A stretch of 64,000 nucleotides of DNA from Prochlorococcus marinus (GCF_001180325.1 NZ_CVSZ01000071.1:1-64000); one strand, 5' to 3'; positions 1 to 9,717 are shown, numbered from the stretch's first letter. A program made the numbers and translations. The notes: a model not told the origin generated them from the sequence alone.

Positions 1-63
1 AAAAATAAATGGATTCCAATATATAAGCAATACCCAATTGTTCCGAAAATAGAAAGGGATATA
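1..63. repeat. 63-bp exact inverted copy of an internal pheT segment
   Basis: Bases 1-63 are the exact reverse complement of 10329-10391, inside the pheT gene of this same window. Base 64 is the first mismatch. Read on the plus strand the segment encodes the part of the PheT ferredoxin-fold anticodon-binding domain containing the residues IPIYKQYPIVP. It is fused to the cobN reading frame, which is not a natural partner. The copy could extend further left beyond the window. The likeliest cause is a chimeric join at a contig end from genome amplification or assembly; a real inversion breakpoint is possible but less likely. Confidence 0.95.
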
Positions 64-1801
64 TGTTTGGTATTGCTGGACAAATAATATTTGGAAAACA
101 TTTATTGCTGAGACCTATAGATTTACCAGGTAACCATTCAACAGTCCCATGTTTACCAATATGGCACATAGCATTTGCATTAAAAACTTTTTCAATCCAA
201 AAATATTGTGCTAAATATCTATGGGGAGGTGGAAGATCGGGAGAATGAATATCTCTATCAGTGAAAGAGTCATAACCTCTTTGAGGTTGAATCAATAATG
301 TTATTTTTCCAAATCTAATACCATTTATTGAGAAACCTTTATTATCTAGATCGATCGCATCAGATGGTTTACCCCAACGACTAACAATAATATTTTTGGG
401 ATCAATTTCTAAATAATTCCAATATTTTAAATATTCACTAAGTGGTAAGTAATCTAATGGTTTATTATTTTGAGATTCAATATCATTTGTTCTAGTTTTT
501 ATAAGCATTGACATTAATTCCGAAGAATCTTGAGGATAATTACAAGATCCAAGGTCATAACCTTCTTCTTTTAACCAATTAAGAATATTTATTATTGAAG
601 ATGGTGTATTTAGACCAACGCCATTACCGATTCTTCCGTTCTTTACTGGATAATTACTTATTATTAAACAAATTCTTTTATCAAAATTATTAAGTTTCTG
701 AAGTTTCACATAATTTGTTGCAAATTTTGAAATCCATTGAATACCTACTTGATCAGCTTTGTAACTGGTTATTTCACTATATAGTGTATTTTTCTTAGAA
801 ATTATTTCTTTAAATGCTGAAGGACAGGTAGTAATTCTTCCATCAAATTCAGGAATAATTATTTGCATTAATAAATCAGATGAATTCATTCCTATAGATG
901 AATTTAACCACTTTTTTCTTGACCTATTAGAAGAAAGAAGCTGTAAAATTGGAATTTTAAGAGAAGTAAAAATATTTGTTGAATTTTCAATTAATTCATT
1001 ATTTTTGATTTGAGATGAAGAAAATGAAGTTGTGGTGATTATTAATTTAATATCTTCTTTTTTAAAAATTTCTATTAATTTCTTCTGAATAATATCATCT
1101 TTTAGTGTTGAAATAAAAAATGTTTTAGGAGATAATCCGCATTTTCTTAATTGCAAGTTAAGTTTTTCATTTACTTCAATTTCATTAGCCAAAAAAAGTG
1201 ATTTATAGGATATTATTCCTATCTTTTCGCCACTTTCATTTTTCCAATCATGTAAATAGGGATCTGCATAAAAAGTAATATTCAAAAAATCATCAGGAAT
1301 TAATTTTTCATCTACAACTAAATAATTTAAACAATTAAGAAACTTTCTATAATTATCCATTCCTCCAGATCTTAGTAATCTAGAAATATTTAATGCAATA
1401 TTTTTTTCTATACTACTTAATTCACATAAGGAAATTTCCTGCTCAATGGTACCTGATAGGATTACTAACTTCCTGTTTTTATTAACTGCTTGCCAATTTA
1501 AAAGTTGTTCAATTCCATAGTTCCATGTACCTTTATCTCCAAATATTCTAAGTACAACTACTTTTGCATAATTTATTGTTTTTAATAAATAATTATCTAT
1601 TTGAGCAGAAGAATTTAAATTAGAAATTTCTAAAGCTCTTATATTATTTTTTAATGAAGCAAATTCTTTTTCTAACAATAAGTTTGATATAAGATTTAAA
1701 TCAGCCTTGACACTTGTTATAAAAATAAAATCTGCAGCTGGTTGCTCAATTAAATCATCCTTATTCTTTTCATTTCCTGCTATATTTAATATCCTGTGCA
1801 T
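64..1801 (-). CDS. Cobaltochelatase subunit CobN-like protein, N-terminal half (C-terminus missing)
   Basis: The minus-strand frame opens with ATG at 1801 (MHRILNIAGNEKN) and stays open to the window edge. About 579 codons are visible before the sequence turns into the pheT copy. The family is the large ChlH/CobN chelatase subunit, about 1,240 residues in cyanobacteria, which inserts cobalt into the corrin ring with ATP-driven partner subunits. The text near the break, CFPNIICPAIPNIYP, fits the conserved region that leads into the catalytic core. The rest of the gene is absent here, so this is either truncated by the chimeric junction or continues elsewhere. It is divergent from ilvE across 72 bp. 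cobU and B12-dependent metH in the same window fit B12 production by the cell. Confidence 0.82.
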
Positions 1802-1873
1802 TTTTATATATAAATAAGGTTTAGAATACGTAAGTAGGATAAAACAAGTTTACCTTAATTAAATAAATTAAAT

Positions 1874-2788
1874 ATGCATGAATTTCTTCCATACGCCTGG
1901 TTCGAAGGTAAATGTATTCCATTTAAAGAAGCAAAAATTTCAATAGCTACTCATGCACTACATTACGGTACTGCTGCATTTGGAGGAATGCGAGCAATAC
2001 CTAACCCAACAAATAGAGAAGAATTCCTTTTGTTTAGAACTGATAAACATATAAAAAGATTATCTCAAAGTGCAAAATTACTCTTAAATGAAATTTCTGA
2101 AGAATATATTTTTAAAGCTTTAGAAGAAGTTATAAAAAGAAACAAGCCAGAAAAACCTATTTATATAAGACCATTTGTATATACAAGCGATTTAGGTATA
2201 GCGCCAAGGTTACACAATATTGAAACAAATTTCTTTATTTATTGTATTGAACTAGGAGATTATCTATCCCCAGATGGTGTTTCTTGTAGAATGAGTAGTT
2301 GGACAAGACAAGAAGATAGATCTCTCCCCTTAAGAGGAAAAATAAGTGGAGCATATATTACGAGTTCATTAGCCAAAACAGAAGCTAGTTTATCGGGTTT
2401 TGATGAAGCCCTGCTATTAAATTCAAGTGGTAAGGTAAGCGAAGCTAGTGGTATGAATTTATTTATTGTAAGGAATGGAGACTTAATCACTCCTGGTGTT
2501 GATCAAGATATTCTTGAGGGTATTACTAGAGCCAGTGTAATTGAATTAGCAAAATCATTTGGAATAAATGTAATTGAAAGGCCTGTTGATAAAACAGAAT
2601 TATTAATAGCAGATGAAGTTTTTCTGACTGGTACAGCAGCAAAAATTACACCAGTTAAAAAAATTGAATCAACTGAATTAAATGTTGAAAGACCAATAAT
2701 GAATAAATTAAAAAGTAAGCTTGTAGAAATAACAGAAGGTCGTTCTCAAGACTATGATAATTGGGTAACAAGAATTTCACTAAAATAA
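1874..2788 (+). CDS. ilvE: Branched-chain amino acid aminotransferase
   Basis: A class IV PLP-dependent aminotransferase of 304 residues that makes leucine, isoleucine and valine from their 2-oxo acids in the cytosol. The PLP lysine is probably K156 in LRGKISGAYITS. The family signatures EASGMNLFIV (about 190-199) and ITPGVDQDILEGITR (about 205-219) are intact. Length is normal. The ATG start gives the expected N-terminus ending in HALHYGTAAFGGMR. metH follows 18 bp downstream on the same strand, so the two may be cotranscribed. Confidence 0.95.
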   Translation: MHEFLPYAWFEGKCIPFKEAKISIATHALHYGTAAFGGMRAIPNPTNREEFLLFRTDKHIKRLSQSAKLLLNEISEEYIFKALEEVIKRNKPEKPIYIRPFVYTSDLGIAPRLHNIETNFFIYCIELGDYLSPDGVSCRMSSWTRQEDRSLPLRGKISGAYITSSLAKTEASLSGFDEALLLNSSGKVSEASGMNLFIVRNGDLITPGVDQDILEGITRASVIELAKSFGINVIERPVDKTELLIADEVFLTGTAAKITPVKKIESTELNVERPIMNKLKSKLVEITEGRSQDYDNWVTRISLK

Positions 2789-2806
2789 ATTATTTTTTAC
2801 CTAAAA

Positions 2807-5800
2807 ATGGAATCTTTCAGAACCTATTTAAATAGAGACGAAAAACCATTAATTATTTTTGACGGAGGAACTGGAACATCTTTTCAGAACTTAAACCTTA
2901 CTGCAGATGACTTTGGAGGAAAAGAATTAGAGGGATGTAATGAAAACCTTGTTTTATCATCGCCAAAGGTAGTTGAGAAGGTTCATAATTCATTTTTAGA
3001 AGCAGGTTGTCATGTTATAGAAACAAATACATTTGGTGCCTCATCAATAGTTCTTGATGAATATGATATTGCAGATAAGGCTTATGAGATAAATAAAAAT
3101 GCAGCATTTATTGCAAAAAAAGCTGCTGCCAAATACTCATCAGTTGATAAACCAAGGTTTGTAGCAGGTTCAATTGGGCCAACAACTAAATTACCCACCT
3201 TAGGACATATAGATTTTGATGAATTAAAGCAATCATATAAAGAACAAATTTATGGTCTTATAGATGGAGGAGTTGATCTTCTTTTGATTGAAACTTGTCA
3301 GGATGTTTTACAAATTAAATCTGCTTTATTAGCATCAAAAGAAATTCTAGAAAGTAAAAATATTGATATACCTTTAATGGTATCTATAACAATGGAAACA
3401 ACAGGTACTATGCTTGTTGGATCTGATATTGCTTCTGCATTAACAATTTTAGAGCCATTTAATATAGATATCCTTGGACTTAATTGTGCAACTGGTCCTG
3501 AGCAAATGAAGGAACATATTAAATATTTGTCTGAAAATTCCCCCTTCGCTATAAGCTGTATTCCCAATGCAGGTCTTCCTGAAAATATTGGTGGTGTAGC
3601 TCACTATAGATTAAAGCCAATAGAATTAAAGATGCAGTTAATGAATTTTATATATGACTTTAATGTTCAATTAATAGGTGGATGTTGTGGGACAACGCCT
3701 GAACATATAAAATATCTGTCTTCAATAATCGATGAAATAATTGATAATGAAAAGAAGTGCAACAATGGTAAGAAAAATTCAAGTGGTTTTATTCCATCTG
3801 CCTCATCTATATATAACTCTGTGCCATATAAACAAGATAATTCAATTTTAATAGTAGGAGAAAGATTAAATGCAAGTGGATCGAAAAAGGTAAGGGAGTT
3901 ATTAAATAACGACGATTGGGATGGCTTAGTTGCAATTGCCAAGCAACAACAAAAAGAAAATGCTCACGTTCTTGATGTAAATGTTGATTATGTAGGCAGA
4001 GACGGAGTGAAAGATATGAAAGAAATAACTTCAAGACTAGTTACCAATATAAATCTACCATTAATGATTGACTCTACAGATGCTGACAAAATGGAAAGTG
4101 GATTAAAGTCAGCTGGTGGTAAATGTATTATAAATTCAACCAATTACGAAGATGGCAATGAAAGGTTTGATCAAGTTCTAAATTTAGCCTTAGGGTATGG
4201 TTCAGGTCTTGTTGTCGGAACAATAGATGAAGATGGAATGGCAAGGAATTCAGAAAAAAAATATAAGATTGTAAAACGAGCGATTAATAGAACAAGAGAA
4301 TGTGGTTTGTCAGATTATGAGCTATTTTTTGATCCATTAGCTCTGCCAATATCTACAGGGATAGAAGAAGATAGATTAAACGCTAAAGAAACTATTAGTG
4401 CTATTTTAAAAATTCGTGAAAATTTCCCAAATATTCATATCATACTTGGGATATCAAACATTAGTTTTGGTCTTTCACCATTATCAAGAATTAATCTAAA
4501 TTCAATATTTTTAGATGAATGCATTAAAGCAGGATTAGATTCTGCTATCATCGCACCAAATAAAATTTTGCCATTATCAAAAATTTCTGAAGAAACTAAA
4601 AAGCTTTGCTTAGATTTAATTTATGATAAAAGAAAATTTGAAGATGATATTTGTATTTATGATCCATTAGTAGAATTAACAAAGGCTTTTCAAGATTTAT
4701 CTATTCAAGATTTCAAAAAAGCATCTTCAGAAAATAAAAACCTAACTCTTGAAGAAAGTCTGAAAAATCATATTATAGATGGAGAAAAAATAGGATTAGA
4801 GGATCAATTAAATAAAGCGTTAAAAAAATATAAACCTCTTGAAATAATTAATACCTTTTTACTAGATGGTATGAAAGTTGTAGGAGATTTATTTGGCTCA
4901 GGTCAAATGCAATTGCCATTTGTACTCCAATCCGCCGAAACAATGAAATTTGCTGTTTCAGTTTTAGAACCATACATGGAAACTGTAGATGAAAACATAT
5001 CAAATGGAAAACTCTTAATTGCAACTGTCAAAGGCGATGTACATGATATTGGAAAAAATTTGGTAGATATAATACTTACAAATAATGGTTATGACGTAAT
5101 AAATCTAGGAATAAAGCAAGATGTTTCAGCAATTATAGATGCACAAAAAAAATACAATGCAGATTGCATCGCTATGAGCGGATTACTTGTTAAATCAACA
5201 GCTTTTATGAAAGATAATTTAGAGGCTTTTAACAATGAAAATATAAGTGTACCAGTAATATTAGGAGGCGCAGCCTTAACCCCAAAATTTGTAAATGAGG
5301 ACTGCAGCAAAATATATAAAGGGAAAATATTGTACGGAAAAGATGCGTTCACTGATCTTAAATTCATGAATGAATATATGGATAATAAGAAAAAGGGCAA
5401 TTGGTCAAATACAGAGGGTTTCATTAACAATGAGGGTATAAATATTAATTTAGCCTCATCAAAATCGAACTCTCAAGCTGTTAAAAAATCAATATCCATA
5501 AATACCGAGACTTCTAAATTAAATTTAAAAGAAAATTTTATAAGATCTAAATTTATAAATGAAGAAGATCCAATTCAAGCCCCTTTCTTGGGAACGAAAG
5601 TCTTAAACGATGTTGATATAGATTTAAATAAGTTAATATTCTACTTAGATACAAAAGCCTTATTTAGCGGGCAATGGCAAATAAAAAAAGGAAAAAACCA
5701 AAGCGTAGATGAATACAATAATTATTTGGATTCATATGCTAAACCATTGTTAGATAAATGGTTAGAGATAATTATAGAGAACAAACTTATTTCACCCAAA

Positions 5801-6373
5801 GCAGTTTATGGATATTTCAGATGCGGGAGAAAAGATAATAGTATTTTCTTATTTGATGATAAATCATTAAATAAAATTTCCCAATTTAATTTTCCACGAC
5901 AAAAATCTGGGAATAATTTATGCATAGCTGATTTTTATTGTGATTTGAAAAATGATAAACCGATAGATATATTTCCTATGCAGGCAGTAACCATGGGTGA
6001 TATTGCTAGCGAATATTCTCAAAAATTATTTAAAGAAGATAAATATAGTGATTATTTGTTATTCCATGGACTTACAGTGCAATTAGCAGAAGCTCTAGCT
6101 GAGTATGTCCATGCATTAATTCGTATTGAATGTGGTTTTAGATCTGAAGAACCAGACAAAAATAGAGAAATACTAGCTCAAAAATATAGAGGAGCTAGAT
6201 ATTCTTTTGGTTATCCTGCATGTCCAAAAGTATCTGATTCAAACATACAATTATCATTGTTGGATGCCAAAAGAATAAACTTGACAATGGATGAATCTGA
6301 ACAACTTCATCCAGAACAAAGTACTACAGCTTTAATTTCACTACACTCAAAAGCTAAATATTTCAGTGCTTAA
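2807..6373 (+). CDS. metH: Cobalamin-dependent methionine synthase
   Basis: A 1188-residue protein that methylates homocysteine using methyltetrahydrofolate through bound cobalamin. Domain order is complete. The N-terminal homocysteine domain has zinc ligands C227 (GLNCATGP) and C293-C294 (GGCCGTTP). A pterin-binding barrel follows at about 350-620. The B12 domain carries the base-off motif DVHDIG at 744-749, with H746 as cobalt ligand. The C-terminal reactivation domain has the AdoMet-binding motif RGARYSFGYPACP near the end. It depends on B12, which matches cobN and cobU in this window. It starts with ATG at 2807, shortly after ilvE. Confidence 0.97.
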   Translation: MESFRTYLNRDEKPLIIFDGGTGTSFQNLNLTADDFGGKELEGCNENLVLSSPKVVEKVHNSFLEAGCHVIETNTFGASSIVLDEYDIADKAYEINKNAAFIAKKAAAKYSSVDKPRFVAGSIGPTTKLPTLGHIDFDELKQSYKEQIYGLIDGGVDLLLIETCQDVLQIKSALLASKEILESKNIDIPLMVSITMETTGTMLVGSDIASALTILEPFNIDILGLNCATGPEQMKEHIKYLSENSPFAISCIPNAGLPENIGGVAHYRLKPIELKMQLMNFIYDFNVQLIGGCCGTTPEHIKYLSSIIDEIIDNEKKCNNGKKNSSGFIPSASSIYNSVPYKQDNSILIVGERLNASGSKKVRELLNNDDWDGLVAIAKQQQKENAHVLDVNVDYVGRDGVKDMKEITSRLVTNINLPLMIDSTDADKMESGLKSAGGKCIINSTNYEDGNERFDQVLNLALGYGSGLVVGTIDEDGMARNSEKKYKIVKRAINRTRECGLSDYELFFDPLALPISTGIEEDRLNAKETISAILKIRENFPNIHIILGISNISFGLSPLSRINLNSIFLDECIKAGLDSAIIAPNKILPLSKISEETKKLCLDLIYDKRKFEDDICIYDPLVELTKAFQDLSIQDFKKASSENKNLTLEESLKNHIIDGEKIGLEDQLNKALKKYKPLEIINTFLLDGMKVVGDLFGSGQMQLPFVLQSAETMKFAVSVLEPYMETVDENISNGKLLIATVKGDVHDIGKNLVDIILTNNGYDVINLGIKQDVSAIIDAQKKYNADCIAMSGLLVKSTAFMKDNLEAFNNENISVPVILGGAALTPKFVNEDCSKIYKGKILYGKDAFTDLKFMNEYMDNKKKGNWSNTEGFINNEGININLASSKSNSQAVKKSISINTETSKLNLKENFIRSKFINEEDPIQAPFLGTKVLNDVDIDLNKLIFYLDTKALFSGQWQIKKGKNQSVDEYNNYLDSYAKPLLDKWLEIIIENKLISPKAVYGYFRCGRKDNSIFLFDDKSLNKISQFNFPRQKSGNNLCIADFYCDLKNDKPIDIFPMQAVTMGDIASEYSQKLFKEDKYSDYLLFHGLTVQLAEALAEYVHALIRIECGFRSEEPDKNREILAQKYRGARYSFGYPACPKVSDSNIQLSLLDAKRINLTMDESEQLHPEQSTTALISLHSKAKYFSA

Positions 6374-6382
6374 GCTAAATTT

Positions 6383-6601
6383 TTAGTTATTTTCTAAATA
6401 TTCAATAATTTCTTCCTGTAGTTCTTCCATCGTTTCATTATCACCCAGATCAAGTCCCTCACCAGCGGCATCCTGTGTTAACTCAAGATAATATGAAGCA
6501 CCATCACTAGATAAAAATTCTAATGCAGAAGTTTCATCACTATCTTTAAAAGCTTCATAAAGAGCTTTAAATACAATGTTTTCAGTAAAGTCCCAATCCA
6601 T
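6383..6601 (-). CDS. Small acidic conserved hypothetical protein
   Basis: A 72-residue very acidic soluble protein (MDWDFTENIVFKALYEAF...) with no membrane segment, ending in a glutamate-rich helix (ELQEEIIEYLENN). It converges with metH, the two stops lying 10 bp apart. It resembles short uncharacterised proteins of marine picocyanobacteria, but I cannot assign a function. A clean ATG start and sensible amino-acid composition support it being real. Confidence 0.75.
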   Translation of the reverse strand: MDWDFTENIVFKALYEAFKDSDETSALEFLSSDGASYYLELTQDAAGEGLDLGDNETMEELQEEIIEYLENN

Positions 6602-6699
6602 AATGAAAAAAACCTTATTAGAATTATTACCTCCTTACCCCCCATACTCGTCAACCTTTTTTAAAGAAATGTTGGTGTTTTATTATTATTAAAAAAACT

Positions 6700-7083
6700 A
6701 TGACCATAAATAATCAAAATCAGCTAAATGTCCTTGGAGAAGAAATTGAGATTTGTAGTTGCGAACCTATGACAGGGTGGTTCAGGGATGGATGTTGCAA
6801 CTATGATAAAAATGATGGAGGGAATCATTCCATATGTTGTGTAATGGATGATAATTTCCTGAAATATAGTAAATCACAAGGTAATGATTTAATAACTCCC
6901 ATGCCTATTTATTCCTTCCCAGGATTAAAGGATGGTGATCATTGGTGTATTTGTCTTGATAGGTGGAAGCAAGCATTATTAGACGGTCTTGCACCAAAAG
7001 TCATATTAGAATCAACTAATATTGTAGTTTTAGAATCAGTACCTTTGGAAAAATTGAAAGAATATCAATTTAATAAAAAATAA
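6700..7083 (+). CDS. DUF2237 family protein
   Basis: A 127-residue cysteine-rich soluble protein. The motifs NVLGEEIEICS, MTGWFRDGCC, GNDLITPMP and FPGLKDGDHWCICLDRWKQA are diagnostic of DUF2237, which is widespread in bacteria and cyanobacteria and has no established function. The conserved cysteines (CSC, GCC, ICC, WCIC) could bind metal, which is inference. The ATG at 6700 gives the family's usual N-terminus. It stands between a convergent pair boundary and the HIT-like gene. Confidence 0.92.
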   Translation: MTINNQNQLNVLGEEIEICSCEPMTGWFRDGCCNYDKNDGGNHSICCVMDDNFLKYSKSQGNDLITPMPIYSFPGLKDGDHWCICLDRWKQALLDGLAPKVILESTNIVVLESVPLEKLKEYQFNKK

Positions 7084-7131
7084 TTACATGTTTATATTTT
7101 TTTTTAAAATGATAATGATAAATTTTTTTAA

Positions 7132-7962
7132 ATGAGTTTAGAAATATATTGGAAAAAAGCACTTGAAAAAACTCAATTATCAATTGATGATGAATCATTA
7201 TATCCTCTCAAAACTGATATTATTACAAGAGATTTATATGATAAAGACGACTTCATAATTAGGAAACTCGATACTTCAAAATTTAATAAAAAAAAAATTT
7301 ATGGTCCTAAGCAAAATCCATTTTGTCCTTGGGAAAAGATACTAGAAATTGATAAAATTGGTGATAATCATCAACTAATATTAAATAAGTACCCTGTACA
7401 AAAAGGTCATATTTTACTTATTACAAATGAATGGAAACCTCAAAATGGATGGTTAGATATTAAAGATTGGAGAGCGATCCAACAAGTTAATAAAGATACT
7501 AGTGGATTATGGTTTTTCAATAGTTCTCCAATTGCGGGAGCGAGTCAACCTCACAGGCATTTTCAACTTCTGCGTAGATCTAAAGGTGAGATATCATGCC
7601 CTAGAGAAAAGTGGTTTTTAGAGATGAACTCATATCAAGAAATAGATAGTAAACTTAAAAAAAATATTGTTGTATCCAAATTTAATTTTTTAGAAAATCC
7701 ATCATGTCTTTTTGAATTTTACCTGGAATTATGTAAGAAATTAGGACTTGGGAACCCTATTAGAGATAAGAAACCGATATATCCTTACAATATTTTAATA
7801 ACTAATAAATGGATCGCTATTATAAAAAGAAAAAATGATCATATCCATGGTTTTAGTATTAACGGTTTAGGATTTGCAGGATACTTATTAGTAACTGAAA
7901 ATTCAAATATTAATTATTTAAAGAAATTAGGCCCTGAAAAACTTCTAGAAAATTTTGTTTGA
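7132..7962 (+). CDS. ATP adenylyltransferase / Ap4A phosphorylase-like HIT protein
   Basis: A 276-residue protein of the Apa2-type HIT superfamily, which splits diadenosine tetraphosphate by phosphorolysis to ATP and ADP. The N-terminal half has LNKYPVQKGHILLITNEW. The nucleotide-binding histidine motif is PHRHFQLLRR in SQPHRHFQLL, where the last histidine of a full HxHxH is replaced by Q as in this family. The C-terminal part resembles the ATP adenylyltransferase C-terminal domain (KPIYPYNILITNKW). The role is probably dinucleotide polyphosphate turnover in stress; that is inferred from the family. Confidence 0.88.
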   Translation: MSLEIYWKKALEKTQLSIDDESLYPLKTDIITRDLYDKDDFIIRKLDTSKFNKKKIYGPKQNPFCPWEKILEIDKIGDNHQLILNKYPVQKGHILLITNEWKPQNGWLDIKDWRAIQQVNKDTSGLWFFNSSPIAGASQPHRHFQLLRRSKGEISCPREKWFLEMNSYQEIDSKLKKNIVVSKFNFLENPSCLFEFYLELCKKLGLGNPIRDKKPIYPYNILITNKWIAIIKRKNDHIHGFSINGLGFAGYLLVTENSNINYLKKLGPEKLLENFV

Positions 7963-7965
7963 ATA

Positions 7966-8145
7966 CTAGTTAGTTACTTCAACTTCCTTATCCCTGCTTA
8001 TTTGTCTTTCTAGAACTTCTATAGATGCTGTTACTGAGGCAATTTTACGTTCAAGTGAATCCTTAATATAATTGAGCATTTCTAATTTCTTATGTTGATA
8101 AAAACTTTTTTTTTCATTAGATGACTTGGAATAACAATTAAACAT
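7966..8145 (-). CDS. Small conserved hypothetical protein (59 aa)
   Basis: The minus strand reads MFNCYSKSSNEKKSFYQHKK... to a TAG stop, 59 residues. The central part (LEMLNYIKDSLERKIASVTASIEVLER) looks like a single amphipathic coiled-coil helix. It converges with the HIT gene, whose stop is 3 bp away. I do not recognise it. The open frame in an AT-rich sequence, the ATG and the clear helix periodicity favour a real gene. Confidence 0.6.
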   Translation of the reverse strand: MFNCYSKSSNEKKSFYQHKKLEMLNYIKDSLERKIASVTASIEVLERQISRDKEVEVTN

Positions 8146-8244
8146 TTTTTTCTTTTATTGTAAAAGATACTTAATTGCCTCGTGACATAAAAATAAATTG
8201 GTTTTAATTTAAAAACAATATTTCGTATGGACTTTCAATTTTTT

Positions 8245-8274
8245 TTGAATAAAATTAAATAAATTCCATACTAT
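8245..8274 (+). promoter_or_regulatory. Candidate sigma-70-type promoter for the J-domain gene
   Basis: TTGAAT (8245-8250) and TACTAT (8269-8274) are spaced by 18 bp. Transcription would begin near 8281, only about 8 bases before the TTG start at 8289, leaving almost no leader and no room for a Shine-Dalgarno site. AT-rich background makes chance matches common. Confidence 0.35.
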
Positions 8275-8288
8275 TCAAGAAAATATTA

Positions 8289-9299
8289 TTGAATATTCCT
8301 GAAAATTCAAATACAAAAAGAATTTCAATTGATTTACCTGAGGAACTAATTTCCAGGTTTGATCAATTACGAAAAGAGTGGGGATTTAGAGCAAGAGGTC
8401 CTGTAATAGAAAAGATACTTAAAGAACTTCTTCAAGAAGATGATTTACTACCTAAGAACCAACAGCAAGAAATAGACTTTAACGAGAATAATAATAAAGA
8501 AAATTTAAATATTGATGAAGATACTGCATTGGTATTAATTAAATCAGACGTAAAAAAAGAAGTTAATGAGATATCTTTGAATAAAAGAATTAAAAATAAC
8601 AATAAATCTAAAGAAAAAGCCAACTTAAACATAAGCCTTCCTAATTTTGTTGAAAAAAAAGTAAGGAATCTAAGAAGAAGTATTAATAGTGAAAAATTAA
8701 AGGAGAATATTAATGATATTCAAATTAAAACAATTAAAGAAACTGAATTAATAAAATGTCGAATCGAGTTAATTAGTCATTGGAAAAGCTTATATGGATC
8801 AGTTCCTAATGATCATGTAGTAGAAGCTTCGATGGATTGGTTTGAAAGAGATATATGGCCAAATCTTGATAGAACTGAAAATCTACCCTTTACGTGGAAT
8901 GCAGCCAATAAATTAATGTCAGAATTATGTCCATTTTGGATAAAGAAAAATCCATCCCTTGAAATTGTTTTATTAATGATTGGCGTTTTAGAAGACCCTT
9001 TTGCTACATCAGAACTGATAAATAGAATACCAACACTTATGAGAAGATTTATAAGTAGATATAAACGAAATAATAGATCAAATTCATATGAAACTTTGGA
9101 CTCAACAATGACAGTACATGGAGCACTTAAATTATTGAATTTATCAACATCGGCAGGATCCGCTCATACGTTCCGTAAAATTAGGGAGGCCTATAAATCA
9201 ATAGCCTTAGAGACACATCCAGATGCTGGAGGATCAACAGATCAAATGAGAAAATTAAATGAAGCGTATCAATTGCTAAAAAATCTATATAGAAAATAG
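8289..9299 (+). CDS. Ribbon-helix-helix-like N-terminus fused to a C-terminal J-domain
   Basis: A 336-residue protein starting at TTG (MNIPENSNTKRISIDLPEEL). Residues about 11-50 (KRISIDLPEELISRFDQLRKE...VIEKILKELL) look like a CopG/Arc-type ribbon-helix-helix DNA-binding fold: a basic beta strand then two helices. A charged Asn/Lys/Glu-rich linker follows at about 50-150. A conserved globular part spans about 155-260 (WFERDIWPNLDR). Residues about 272-336 are a J-domain with H310-P311-D312 in ETHPDAGG. J-domains recruit Hsp70/DnaK. The combination suggests a DNA-associated cochaperone or a regulator controlled by DnaK, which is inference. There is no upstream ATG. Repeat copies lie just after its stop. 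Confidence 0.85.
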   Translation: MNIPENSNTKRISIDLPEELISRFDQLRKEWGFRARGPVIEKILKELLQEDDLLPKNQQQEIDFNENNNKENLNIDEDTALVLIKSDVKKEVNEISLNKRIKNNNKSKEKANLNISLPNFVEKKVRNLRRSINSEKLKENINDIQIKTIKETELIKCRIELISHWKSLYGSVPNDHVVEASMDWFERDIWPNLDRTENLPFTWNAANKLMSELCPFWIKKNPSLEIVLLMIGVLEDPFATSELINRIPTLMRRFISRYKRNNRSNSYETLDSTMTVHGALKLLNLSTSAGSAHTFRKIREAYKSIALETHPDAGGSTDQMRKLNEAYQLLKNLYRK

Positions 9300-9307
9300 T
9301 ATACTAA

Positions 9308-9356
9308 TTCTCATATAAGACTTATATTAAGTCTTTCTTATAGTCTCATATAAGAT
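9308..9356. repeat. Tandem pair of TCTCATATAAGA motifs (copies A and B)
   Basis: The core TCTCATATAAGA occurs at 9309-9320 and again at 9345-9355 (as CTCATATAAGA, preceded by AGT). Between them lies a perfect 8-bp hairpin, AAGACTTA/TAAGTCTT. Copy B with flanks, 9340-9356, is the left arm of a 17-bp inverted repeat whose right arm is 9482-9498. The pair sits 10 bp after the stop of the J-domain gene. Confidence 0.9.
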
Positions 9357-9481
9357 AACTGCTAATTCAAAATTTCTAATTTTTTTTTAATTATTATTAT
9401 CCAAAGATATGGCAACAATAATTACGTATAAATGAAATAAAAATAGAATATTTTAAATAATAAAAACTAATTGTATAGTAC

Positions 9482-9498
9482 ATCTTATATGAGACTAT
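9482..9498. repeat. Right arm of the 17-bp inverted repeat (copy C)
   Basis: Bases 9482-9498 read ATCTTATATGAGACTAT, the exact reverse complement of 9340-9356. The arms are separated by 125 bases without a gene. The transcript could fold into a long stem, or the arms could be binding sites; the sequence alone does not decide. Confidence 0.9.
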
Positions 9499-9696
9499 TT
9501 TTAAGTCTAATTAATAGTCTTAAAATAGATATACAAGATAAATAGATTTATCAATTTAGATGATTTATACCCAAGCTGTTTATTACCCGGGGAAAATTAA
9601 TAATTGAATAATAAATCAACAAATTATGTCCTTTTAATGTCCATGAAATTAACAACGCTTAGAAAGTCTTGATATCAAAGGGTTTTATGTTTTCCC

Positions 9697-9717
9697 GTAC
9701 TGCCTTAAAGACAGTAC
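9697..9717 (-). terminator. Terminator-like hairpin after the small exported protein gene
   Basis: GTACTG (9697-9702) pairs with CAGTAC (9712-9717) and directly abuts the TAG stop of the gene at 9717. No strong U-run follows on the minus strand (GGGAAAAC), so it is a weak terminator candidate or an mRNA 3' stabiliser. Confidence 0.35.

Larger units (their letters stand above)
9300..9716. other. 417-bp gene-free interval with repeats and hairpins
   Basis: I find no convincing reading frame here. The interval holds three copies of the TCATATAAGA motif, a small hairpin with arms 9317-9324 and 9328-9335 (8-bp perfect stem, 3-base loop), an ACCCGGGGAAAA patch near 9588, and a 6-bp stem next to the stop of the following minus-strand gene. 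It is unusually long for this compact genome. Confidence 0.7.
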
